The notes beneath the pieces were generated by a model. That model was not told the DNA's origin and ran no database searches. It saw nothing but the letters and a program-made list of their open reading frames with translations. Below are positions 34,938 to 43,700 of a stretch of DNA of 64,000 nucleotides, in pieces. A program made the position numbers and the translations under genes. This stretch comes from Hyphomicrobium sp. 99 (lineage in GTDB: Bacteria; Pseudomonadota; Alphaproteobacteria; Rhizobiales; Hyphomicrobiaceae): NCBI RefSeq assembly GCF_000384335.2, contig NZ_KQ031382.1, positions 682,001 through 746,000 of the forward strand. Reading direction: 5' to 3'. The first letter of the stretch is position 1. Each line of letters begins with the position of its first letter.

Positions 34938-35061
34938 AACGAGTGCATTCTGAAGAAAGCAAGAAAGTGGATCTGAGAGTTAGATGGGGCGCTAGAACCG
35001 CCGTGTCGAATTCTCTATCCAAGCAAGAACGGGCCAGAGCCTGAAGGGGACGGAGACGGAA

Positions 35062-36000
35062 ATGGCTGATACCCACGCAAAACATCATGATTATCATCTC
35101 GTAAATCCGAGCCCTTGGCCGCTGTTGGCCTCCCTTTCGGCGCTCGTCATGGCGATCGGCGCCATTGCGTGGATGCGCACGCATGTCGATGGCGAAGGCA
35201 TCCTCGGCGTCAAGGGCCCGTGGCTCTTTGCGATCGGTGGAGCAGCCGTTCTCGCGTCCGCATGGGCATGGTGGATCGACGTCATCCGCGAAGCCAATCA
35301 GGGTTTCCAAACGCCCGTCGTTCAGCTGCACCTGCGCTACGGAATGATCCTGTTCATCGCTTCGGAAGTGATGTTCTTCGTCGCTTGGTTCTGGGCGTAT
35401 TTCGACGCGGCGCTCTTCCCCGCCGGCGTTCACGAGCTGATGAACAACCCCGGCCAGATCGTCGGTATGGTCACGCGCGATGAAGTCTTTGGTGGCCACT
35501 GGCCGCCGGCAGCCGTCGATCCGACAGCAGCCACAGTTCCGGGCTTCTTCAAGCACACGTTCAACCCCTGGGGTCTGCCGCTCGTCAACACGCTCATCCT
35601 GTTGACTTCGGGCTGCACGGTGACCTGGGCTCACCACGCGCTGCTGAAGAACGACCGTCGTGGCCTCGTCATCGGCCTCATCCTGACAGTCCTGCTTGGC
35701 ATGACCTTCACGGCGCTCCAGGCGCTTGAATACAGCCACGCTGCCTTCAGCTTCGCCGGCCACAGCTATGGCTCGACGTTTTTCATGGCGACGGGCTTCC
35801 ACGGCGCGCACGTGATCATCGGCACGATCTTCTTGGCCGTTTGCTTGGTCCGTTCCCTGCGCGGTGCATTCACTCCGCAACAGCATTTCGGCTTCGAGGC
35901 GGCTGCCTGGTACTGGCACTTCGTCGACGTCGTCTGGCTGTTCCTCTTCGCCTGCATCTACGTGTGGGGCGCAGGCCCGATCGTGCCGGGCGCCGAATAA
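35062..36000 (+). CDS. coxC: Cytochrome c oxidase subunit III
   Basis: 312 residues, seven transmembrane helices. An N-terminal HDYHLVNPSPWPLLAS is followed by the subunit III core: RYGMILFIASEVMFFVAWFW with the conserved membrane Glu (near 100), HTFNPWGLPLVNTLILLTSG (near 170), FTALQALEYSHAAF and TGFHGAHVIIGT with its conserved His pair, then AWYWHFVDVVWLFLF. Subunit III stabilises proton uptake and turnover of subunit I. A loop insertion near residues 115-165 is longer than in mitochondrial homologues but usual in alphaproteobacteria. A terminator-like hairpin follows. Confidence 0.95.
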   Translation: MADTHAKHHDYHLVNPSPWPLLASLSALVMAIGAIAWMRTHVDGEGILGVKGPWLFAIGGAAVLASAWAWWIDVIREANQGFQTPVVQLHLRYGMILFIASEVMFFVAWFWAYFDAALFPAGVHELMNNPGQIVGMVTRDEVFGGHWPPAAVDPTAATVPGFFKHTFNPWGLPLVNTLILLTSGCTVTWAHHALLKNDRRGLVIGLILTVLLGMTFTALQALEYSHAAFSFAGHSYGSTFFMATGFHGAHVIIGTIFLAVCLVRSLRGAFTPQQHFGFEAAAWYWHFVDVVWLFLFACIYVWGAGPIVPGAE

Positions 36001-36034
36001 CGCTCGCTCATCGGAAGCCAACGGAACTTTGCAG

Positions 36035-36056
36035 GAGGCGGCCCAAAAGCCGCCTC
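36035..36056 (+). terminator. Terminator-like hairpin after coxC
   Basis: GAGGCGGC (36035-36042) pairs with GCCGCCTC (36049-36056) around CCAAAA, then TTGTCTTT. Eight GC-rich pairs and a mixed T tract make a moderate terminator 34 bases after the coxC stop; readthrough into DUF983/SURF1 is likely. Confidence 0.6.
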
Positions 36057-36150
36057 TTGTCTTTGAGGCGCGGCACTATTCAGAGTTGCGTCGCGGGTCC
36101 TGCCGGGCCAGGATTCGCTGCAAATAGAACCATCAGAAATCGAGATCGCC

Positions 36151-36525
36151 GTGGTCCATGACGCTAGGCCCATTCCGCCACTCGTAACCGCATTGACCTG
36201 CCAGTGCCCGAGCTGCGGCAAAGGCAAACTCTTCGTCAATGTCCTGAACCTGCGCGATCACTGCGATGTTTGCGGATTGGATTACAAGTTCATCGACACC
36301 GGCGACGGTCCTGCCGTGTTCGCGATCTTCATCCTCGGATTTCTTTGCGTCGGCGGCGCGCTCGTCGCCGAATTCAAGTTCGGCGTACCATGGTGGATGC
36401 ACGTGCTGCTCTGGGGTATTCTCACCCCGCTCATCGCGGTTTTTCTGCTGCGCTTCCTCAAGGCGGGATTGATCGCGTTACAATTCAAAAATAAGGCCGA
36501 GGAAGGCCGTCTCACCAAGGAGTGA
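36151..36525 (+). CDS. DUF983 membrane protein (oxidase cluster)
   Basis: 124 residues from a GTG at 36151; no in-frame ATG fits. An N-terminal zinc-ribbon-like pair of CxxC motifs (CQCPSCGKGKLF and CDVCGLDY) is followed by two transmembrane helices (AVFAIFILGFLCVGGALVAEF and HVLLWGILTPLIAVFLLRFL). DUF983 proteins are found almost exclusively beside coxC and SURF1 in alphaproteobacteria and are thought to help oxidase assembly; the mechanism is unknown. The stop lies just before, and shares its ribosome site with, the SURF1 gene. Confidence 0.88.
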   Translation: MVHDARPIPPLVTALTCQCPSCGKGKLFVNVLNLRDHCDVCGLDYKFIDTGDGPAVFAIFILGFLCVGGALVAEFKFGVPWWMHVLLWGILTPLIAVFLLRFLKAGLIALQFKNKAEEGRLTKE

Positions 36526-36527
36526 CG

Positions 36528-37322
36528 ATGTTCGCGCGTTGGCGCGCCGCAGGTCTGGTCGTCCCAACCATTCTGACGCTGATCATGCTGCCGATCCTTG
36601 TGGGACTCGGCAACTGGCAATGGCATCGGATGATTTGGAAGGATTCGCTGATCTCAAAGATCGACGAGAGGCGGACGGCTGAGCCCGAGTCTTATCCGGC
36701 TGTGCTGTCGGAATACGTCAAATCCGGCGACGTCGAATACAAGCACATGCGCATCACCGGCACATTCGACTACGGCCGCGAGCGCCACCTCTACGCCCCG
36801 ACGACCGCTTCGCAGGGCTGGCATATCTACACCTTGCTCATCCCGGAAGGCGGCCTGCCGCCCATTTTCGTCAATCGCGGATGGGTTCCGAGCGAACTGA
36901 AGGACCCTTCGAAGCGTGCCGAAGGTCAAGTGACGGGCCCGGTGACGATCACCGGACTGGTCCGCCTCGCCCATCCCAAGGCATGGTTCGCCCCCGATAA
37001 TGATTACGCCGGAAACCGCTGGTATTGGCGCGACCTCGACGCCATGCAGTGGGGACCGCAAGGCCCGCCCTCGGTCCTGCAGTTCAATGCTGAAAAGAGC
37101 CAAGCTTACGCGCCGTTCTCGCTGGACGCGGACGCGTCTGTCGAAAATCCCGGCGGCTGGCCAAAGGGCGGCACGACGGAGATCAATATCCCGAACAACC
37201 ATCTCCAGTACGTCGTTACATGGTATGGGCTCGCGGCGACGCTTCTCGTTGTTTTCGCGATCTTTGCTCGACAGCGACTTGAGAGCGTAAACGGCAAAAA
37301 GTTACAACCTAAGGAAGAATGA
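36528..37322 (+). CDS. SURF1 family oxidase assembly protein
   Basis: 264 residues from the ATG at 36528 with AAGGAG five bases before it. Transmembrane helices lie at each end (AAGLVVPTILTLIMLPILVGLGNWQWHRM, about 5-30, and YVVTWYGLAATLLVVFAIFARQR, about 230-255), with a periplasmic domain between. The hallmarks GNWQWHRMIWKD, IFVNRGWVP and NNHLQYVVTWYGLA are all present. Shy1/SURF1 proteins bind heme a and aid insertion into subunit I. Two bases separate it from the DUF983 stop. Confidence 0.93.
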   Translation: MFARWRAAGLVVPTILTLIMLPILVGLGNWQWHRMIWKDSLISKIDERRTAEPESYPAVLSEYVKSGDVEYKHMRITGTFDYGRERHLYAPTTASQGWHIYTLLIPEGGLPPIFVNRGWVPSELKDPSKRAEGQVTGPVTITGLVRLAHPKAWFAPDNDYAGNRWYWRDLDAMQWGPQGPPSVLQFNAEKSQAYAPFSLDADASVENPGGWPKGGTTEINIPNNHLQYVVTWYGLAATLLVVFAIFARQRLESVNGKKLQPKEE

Positions 37323-37406
37323 TTCGGCCCGGCGGAATTGGGGCTCGGTTGTTCGCTGGCACCGGTCCAATTAGGCTTGTGGCAGGATTAGTCAAAGAGA
37401 GCAGAT

Positions 37407-38801
37407 TTGAAATACATCTCAACGCGCGGGGAAGCTGAACGGCTTGGTTTCGAGGACATTCTTCTCGCTGGTCTCGCGCGAGACGGCGGCCTTTATCTCC
37501 CCGAAAGCTGGCCGACGCTTTCGTCCGAAACCATCGCCTCGTTCCCGAAAAAGTCGTTCGCGGAAATCGCGGTCGAAGTGATCGCGCCCTTTACCGGCGA
37601 TGACATCACGCGCGCCGAGCTGGCCCGCATGGCCGAAGAAGCCTACGCGACGTTCAACAGCACCGAGGTCACGCCGCTCCACACGTTGAAGCCCGGCCTG
37701 ACGGTCCTCGAACTCTTTCATGGGCCGACGCTGGCGTTCAAGGACGTCGCGATGCAGCTGCTGGCGCGGCTCATGGATCACGTTCTCGCCAAGCGCGGCG
37801 CTCGAGCAACGATCGTTGGCGCGACGTCCGGCGACACGGGCGGCGCCGCCATCGAGGCGTTCAGGACGTCAAAGCGCGTCGATGTCGTGATCCTCTTTCC
37901 CGAGGGCCGCGTCTCCGATGTCCAGCGGCGCATGATGACGACGCCGAAGGAAAAGAACGTCCATGCGATCGCCGTTCGCGGCACGTTCGACGACTGCCAG
38001 GCGCTCGTCAAAGGAATGTTCAACGACCACGCTTTCCGAGATCGGGTCGAGCTGTCCGGCGTCAACTCCATCAACTGGGCTCGCATCGTCGCCCAAGTCA
38101 CGTATTACTTCTACGCCGCGTCGCGTTTGACGGGCGTCAAGGGCCCGCTGTCCTTCGCGGTGCCGACCGGGAATTTCGGCGATATTTTCGCAGGCTACGT
38201 CGCCAAGAAGATGGGCTTGCCCATCGACAAGCTGATCATCGCGTCGAACGAAAACGACATCCTTCCGCGCGCTGTCGAAACTGGCGTTTACGCGATGAAA
38301 GGCGTCGTACCGACGACGTCTCCCTCGATGGATATCCAGGTTTCTTCGAACTTTGAACGCTATCTGTTCGAAGCCTCGGGGCGCGACGCCGCGCTCGTCC
38401 GAAGCCTGATGACCTCTTTGGCCTCCAACGGCCGGTTCGAACTCGGAACCCTGTGGCCGACACTGAAAGCCGACTTCGCCGCCGTCTCGGCCTCCGAGAA
38501 CGACGTCGCCCGCTGCATTCGCGCGACCGCCGCGGAAACCGGATATGTGGCCGACCCCCACACGGCCTGCGCCCTTGTTGCGGCCGAAAGAGTGCCTCAA
38601 GGCGAAACCGTCGTGCTTGCGACGGCCCACCCGGCGAAATTTCCCGATGCCATTGAAGCGATCACCGGCAAGAACCCGGCGCTGCCGAAAGGCTTCGAAC
38701 ACCTGATGACCGATGAGGAACGTTTCGAAGTCTTGCCGAACAGTTTGGACGCGATCGAGGAATTCGTATTGCGCCACAGCCGCGTCGCGTCGGGGGTGTA
38801 G
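37407..38801 (+). CDS. thrC: Threonine synthase
   Basis: 464 residues from a TTG at 37407 with AGAGAG upstream; MKYISTRGEA is the standard start of this family. A fold-type II PLP enzyme: the FHGPTLAFKDVAMQ segment carries the PLP lysine (near 110), TSGDTGGAA is the phosphate loop, and SINWARIVAQVTYYF and VPTGNFGDIFAGYVAKKMG follow. It converts O-phosphohomoserine to threonine. It is the long, bacterial/fungal-type enzyme. thrB lies about 8.5 kb away on the other strand. It is placed directly after the oxidase assembly genes, as is often seen in Hyphomicrobiales. Confidence 0.95.
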   Translation: MKYISTRGEAERLGFEDILLAGLARDGGLYLPESWPTLSSETIASFPKKSFAEIAVEVIAPFTGDDITRAELARMAEEAYATFNSTEVTPLHTLKPGLTVLELFHGPTLAFKDVAMQLLARLMDHVLAKRGARATIVGATSGDTGGAAIEAFRTSKRVDVVILFPEGRVSDVQRRMMTTPKEKNVHAIAVRGTFDDCQALVKGMFNDHAFRDRVELSGVNSINWARIVAQVTYYFYAASRLTGVKGPLSFAVPTGNFGDIFAGYVAKKMGLPIDKLIIASNENDILPRAVETGVYAMKGVVPTTSPSMDIQVSSNFERYLFEASGRDAALVRSLMTSLASNGRFELGTLWPTLKADFAAVSASENDVARCIRATAAETGYVADPHTACALVAAERVPQGETVVLATAHPAKFPDAIEAITGKNPALPKGFEHLMTDEERFEVLPNSLDAIEEFVLRHSRVASGV

Positions 38802-38803
38802 CG

Positions 38804-40105
38804 ATGGCGACCGAACTCACGACGCTTCCGAGCGGCCTGCGCATCGTCACCCACCGGATGCCGTCTCTCGAGACAGTCTCGCTCGGCGTCTGGGTTGCTG
38901 TCGGTGCACGCCACGAGCGCGAGGACCAACATGGCCTCGCGCATTTTCTCGAGCACATGGCATTCAAGGGCACGAAAACGCGTTCCGCCCGCCAGATCGC
39001 CGATGAGATCGAAAGCGTGGGCGGCGACCTCAACGCGTCAACCGGCCTCGATACGACGGCCTACTTTGCGCGCGTTCTGAAGGGCGACGAGCCCGTAGCG
39101 CTGGGCCTCATTGCCGATATTCTGCTCAATTCGAAATTCGCGCCCGACGACCTCGACCGCGAACGCGTGGTCATCCAGCAGGAAATTGCGGCCTCCGACG
39201 ATAACCCCGATGACATGGCCTTCGACCTGATGCAGGGGGTCGCGTTTCCGGGCCAATCGATCGGCAGACCGATCCTCGGCACCAAGGCGAGCGTCGGCCG
39301 ATTTACGGCGGCCGATCTGAGATCGTATCTGGATGAGCACTATATCCCTGACACGATTGTCGTTTCTGCTGCCGGCGCAGTCCAGCACAAAGACATCGTC
39401 CGCCACGTTGAGGCCCTATTCGGCGGGCTCACTCGGAGGACACGGGGGCTCGAGCGAGCCGCGCATTATCGGGGCGGCTTTGCGGCGTCGAGTAAGCCCT
39501 TCGAGCAGAGTCACGTTCTCATCGGTTTGCCGTCGCCCTCGTATCTGGACCCGGCTTTCTACACGGCGCAGGTGTTCTCGGGATTGTTCGGCGGTGGAAT
39601 GTCGTCGCGGTTGTTTCAGGAAATTCGAGAGGATCGAGGCCTTTGCTACTCGATCGACTCTTCGATTTGGGGACTGAGGGATACCGGAATGCTGTCCGTG
39701 CACGCAGCGACTGGACCGGAGATGGTTGGCGAACTCGCCGACGTCGTGGTCCAGCAGCTGGAAGAGATCGCGGAAACCGGTCCGACGGACGCGGAGCTGC
39801 AGCGTTCGAAGGCACAGCTGAAGGCCGGTTTGCTGATGGCGCTCGAGAGTTCCGCCGTCAACGCCGAACAGATGGCGCGGCAGCTGCTTTCGCAGGGACG
39901 TCTCATCCCCGTCGCGGAACTGATCCAGGAAGTCGATGCTGTGGATCGCCAACGCATCAAGGCTTTCGCGCAAACCTTGACGGAAGAGGCGCCCTCCGTC
40001 GCCGTTATCGGCTCGGGCCGCAAATCCAACGGCCAGGCCTCGCGTATCGCGGGACGGTTTACGCCGCGCGATCAGCGAATGCCCGCCGCCGAAGGAACGA
40101 GGTGA
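38804..40105 (+). CDS. M16 family zinc peptidase (processing-peptidase-like)
   Basis: 433 residues, starting three bases after thrC. The inverse zinc motif HFLEH (within LAHFLEHMAFKGT, near residue 45) with a downstream Glu (about 75 residues later) marks an active M16B peptidase. The N-terminal TTLPSGLRIVTHRMPSLETVSLGVWVAVGAR and the C-terminal DRGLCYSIDSS are typical of the bacterial homologues of mitochondrial processing peptidase beta. The enzyme is cytoplasmic, since there is no signal. Its natural substrates are unknown. It is probably cotranscribed with thrC and the GNAT gene. Confidence 0.92.
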   Translation: MATELTTLPSGLRIVTHRMPSLETVSLGVWVAVGARHEREDQHGLAHFLEHMAFKGTKTRSARQIADEIESVGGDLNASTGLDTTAYFARVLKGDEPVALGLIADILLNSKFAPDDLDRERVVIQQEIAASDDNPDDMAFDLMQGVAFPGQSIGRPILGTKASVGRFTAADLRSYLDEHYIPDTIVVSAAGAVQHKDIVRHVEALFGGLTRRTRGLERAAHYRGGFAASSKPFEQSHVLIGLPSPSYLDPAFYTAQVFSGLFGGGMSSRLFQEIREDRGLCYSIDSSIWGLRDTGMLSVHAATGPEMVGELADVVVQQLEEIAETGPTDAELQRSKAQLKAGLLMALESSAVNAEQMARQLLSQGRLIPVAELIQEVDAVDRQRIKAFAQTLTEEAPSVAVIGSGRKSNGQASRIAGRFTPRDQRMPAAEGTR

Positions 40106-40111
40106 GACAGA

Positions 40112-40720
40112 GTGGCTTTTCTCCGGTCCATCCGTCCCGATGAAGATTTCGAAGTCGTCCAAGGCGCGGCGCTGACACTGCGGCAGCCCGTTGCGGCGGA
40201 TTACGCCGAATGGGCGGAACTCAGGGCCGCCAGCCGCGGGCACCTCACACCGTGGGAGCCGACTTGGTCGCAGGATGATCTATCTCGCACCATGTTTCGC
40301 CGCCGCCTGCGCGCCTACGCCAAGGACGTCCACAACGACGTCTCCTATCCGTATTTCATCTTCGAAAATGCAACGGGCGCCCTGATCGGCGGCATAACGC
40401 TTTCGAATGTCCGGCGCGGGTCCGCGCAGACGGCTTCGCTCGGTTATTGGATGGGCGCCAACTTCGCGGGCCGCGGCCACATGCGTGTGGCCGTGAGCAT
40501 GATCCTGCCCATGGCCTTCAACACGCTGCGGCTCCATCGCATTGAAGCCGCGATCATGCTGTCGAACTTCGCGTCGATGCGCGTCCTCGAATTTGCCGGT
40601 TTTCAGCGTGAGGGGCTTGCCCGCGCCTATCTCAAGATCAACGGGCGGTGGGAAGATCATTTGCTTTATGCGCGGCTTGCCGATGGGCCGGTTCCCGGCG
40701 GATCGGAGCGGGGGCGCTGA
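40112..40720 (+). CDS. RimJ-type GNAT N-acetyltransferase
   Basis: 202 residues from a GTG at 40112 with GAGGTGAGA upstream. GNAT fold of the RimJ/RimL group: LRQPVAADYAEWAELR, then IGGITLSNVRRG and SLGYWMGANFAGRGHMRVAV (the acetyl-CoA loop), then LRLHRIEAAIMLSNFASMRVLE and FQREGLARAYLKINGRWEDHLLYA. Members acetylate the N-terminal residue of ribosomal or other proteins. It lies six bases after the M16 gene, and its TGA stop overlaps the ATG of the next gene, so the set is coupled. Confidence 0.88.
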   Translation: MAFLRSIRPDEDFEVVQGAALTLRQPVAADYAEWAELRAASRGHLTPWEPTWSQDDLSRTMFRRRLRAYAKDVHNDVSYPYFIFENATGALIGGITLSNVRRGSAQTASLGYWMGANFAGRGHMRVAVSMILPMAFNTLRLHRIEAAIMLSNFASMRVLEFAGFQREGLARAYLKINGRWEDHLLYARLADGPVPGGSERGR

Positions 40721-43700
40721 TGGGAGCAGGGGGGATGAACCGGGGGAGACACGGCAGATCCTGGCTTTCCGCGCTGGGCATCCTGGCGTTGTGCCTTGTG
40801 GCGCTTACAGGTCGTGCCGAAGCCCTGACGCCCATTCCCGTGCAGAGCGATCAGGATCGTCTCGAGATCACCACGCTCGGCGAGGCCTACGAAGGCCGCG
40901 GCGATAGTCTTCAGGTCGAGACTGCTGCGGGTTCCGATGGCGTTTCTGGCCGCATGACGGTCCGCGCCTCGGTGCCGGGCACCAGTCCGAACTGGATGGT
41001 GTTCGCGCTGACCAACAAGACCGATAAATCGCTCGAACGTTTGCTCACCGCCGACCGCTACACGATCGTCGGCTCGGGAACCATTTGGCCCGATCTCGAC
41101 GCACGCCGCATTGAAAGCGTCACGCCCTCCGTTGGCTTTGTTCCCGAACGCATCAAGAGCGATAAGGCCGACGTATTCCGCATCACGCTGGAACCGGGTC
41201 AGACGATTACCTACGTGGCCGAACTCGCCGGCGAGCGCTACGCACGCATGTATCTCTGGCAACCGATCGATTACGAAATCAAAAGCCGCGACCGTCAGCT
41301 ATTCAACGGCGCGATGCTGGGCCTGACAGGCCTGCTCGCAATCTTTCTGACGTCGATATTCGCGGCCAATCATAAATTGATCTTCCCGGCCGCCGCCCTC
41401 GTCGCCTGGACGGTGCTCACCTACCTCTGCGTCGATTTCGGTTTCTTTCACAAGCTGTTCAACTTGCGGCCCGAGGACAACGCCGTTTATCGCGCGGCGG
41501 GCGAAGCCGCGATGGCATCGAGTTTCGTCATCTTCCTCACGACATTCCTGCGCCTCGCGCTATGGCACGGGCTCGTTCGGATGATGATCGGCGTCTGGAT
41601 GGTGGCGCAGCTGACGCTCATCGCCGTCGCAGTCATCGATCCTCGTCTTGCCGCGACCTTCGCGCGGCTCTCGTTCCTCGCGATCGGCGGCGTCGGGGGA
41701 CTCTTCACCGTTTTCCTGGCGATGAAAGGCCAGGACCGCGCGCTCTCGCTCGTTCCGACGTGGCTACTTTTCCTCGTCTGGATCTTCGCGACGGGAATGA
41801 CGCTGAGCGGACGGATGTCGGGAGATGTCGTCGTCGCAAGCCTCGTTGCAGGCCTCGTCCTCGTCGTCATCCTCATGGGCTTCACCGTTACGCAGTTCGC
41901 GTTCCGCTCGGCCGATACGTCGTACGCCGGCGCGCCAACGGAACTGCAGGCACGATCGCTGGCGCTTGCCGCATCCGGATCGACCGTTTGGGAATGGAAC
42001 ATCCGCCGCGACGAGATCAAGGTCGGCCCCGAAGTCGAAGTCGCACTGTCGTTGATGCCGGGCGAGCTGTCGACCAAGGTCGACGAGTTCCTGAAGCACG
42101 TCCATCCAACCGACAAGGAACGCTTCCGCGTCACGCTGATGTCGGCCCAGGAGCGCTCTGGCATCAGGATCAAAAGCGATTTCCGTCTACGCCACGCGGA
42201 CAACAGCTGGCGCTGGTTCGAGCTTGAGGCGGCGAGCGTGCCGAACTCCGACGGCCGGACGTTGCGATGCGTCGGCCTCCTGCGCGACGTGTCGGACACC
42301 AAGCGGGCGCACGAGCGCTTGCTGCACGACGCCGTACACTGCAGCCTGACCGGCCTCCCGAACCGCGAGCTATTTCTCGATCGCCTGAAAGCGGTCATGA
42401 TCCGCGCCAAGACCGACAACACCGTGAAGCCCGCGGTGATCTACATCGACCTCGACAAGTTCAAGAGTGCGAACGCGTCCCTCGGCCTCGTGCGCGGCGA
42501 CAGCTTGCTGCTGACGGTCGCGCGCCGTCTGCAACGCCATCTCGGACCGCAGGATACGGTCGCGCGCGTCGGCGGCGACCAGTTCGCTATGTTGTTCATC
42601 GGCGAGCGCGAAGCGCGCAACCTTCCGGCGCTTGCCGAACGCGTGCGCCGCTCGCTCCGTGCGCCGATACCGCTCGCAAATCAGGAAGTCGTGCTGACGG
42701 GCTCGATTGGCATTGCCCTCTGGGACGGAACGCAGGGCGCCGACGGCGATCTGCTGAAAGATGCCCAGCTCGCGATGTACCGCGCAAAGCAAGCGGGATC
42801 CGATCGCATTGAGGTCTTCGAACCCGGAATGCGCCGCGAACGTCAGCTCGACGACGAGGTCGAAGCCGATCTCGCGCGGGCGATCGAAAAAGGCCAGCTC
42901 AGGGTTCTCTACCAACCGATCGTCTACCTCCCGACGAAAGAGCTGGCGGGCTTCGAAGCTCAACTCCGCTGGGAACATCCAAAACTCGGCCTCGTAAATC
43001 CTCTCGCGGCGATCTCGGACACCGAAGACACGGAGCTTCTGATCAAGCTCACGTCTCATCTCCTGCTGCGCGCGGCAAAGGATGTGGCGCGCTGGGTATT
43101 GGAGCTGCCGCGTTCCGAGCGACCGATTTTCGTGACCGTAAACGTTTCAGGGCGCCAGCTCTTCCGGCCCGAGTCGGTGCAGGAAATCCGTCACGTTCTC
43201 GGCCGCAACATCGCGCCCGTCGGAACGATGCGGCTCGAGATTTCCGAAAGCCTGCTCATGGATAACCCCGAGCAGGCGGTAGAGGTTCTGAAGCTATTGA
43301 GCGGTTCGGGCGTCGAGCTGACGCTTGACGATTTCGGCACGGGCTTTTCCTCGCTCGCGTACCTCCATCGCTTCCCGTTCGACACGATCAAAATCTGCGG
43401 CGAGCTTATCCGCGGTGGCAGCACGGGCGAGGGCGCAGCGATTGTCCGGTCGATGGTCGCATTGGCGCACGAGCTTTCAAAAACGATTGCTGCGGAAGGC
43501 GTCGAACGAGCCGATGAAGCAGGGTTCCTGCGTTCGATCGGCTGCGAATACGCGCAAGGCTATCATTTCGGCGAGCCAATCCCGGACCGTGCCGTCTCGC
43601 AGCTTTTGAAAATGGTTCGCCGCTCCGAGCGGAAGATGCAGCCGCGTGGCTTCTTCCGGCCGAAGACAAAAACTCCGAGCAAAGAAATTGCTGCGCAGAA

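Noticed and set aside
34906-36021. 371-codon open frame antisense to coxC
   Set aside because: Shadow of coxC with no recognisable content.
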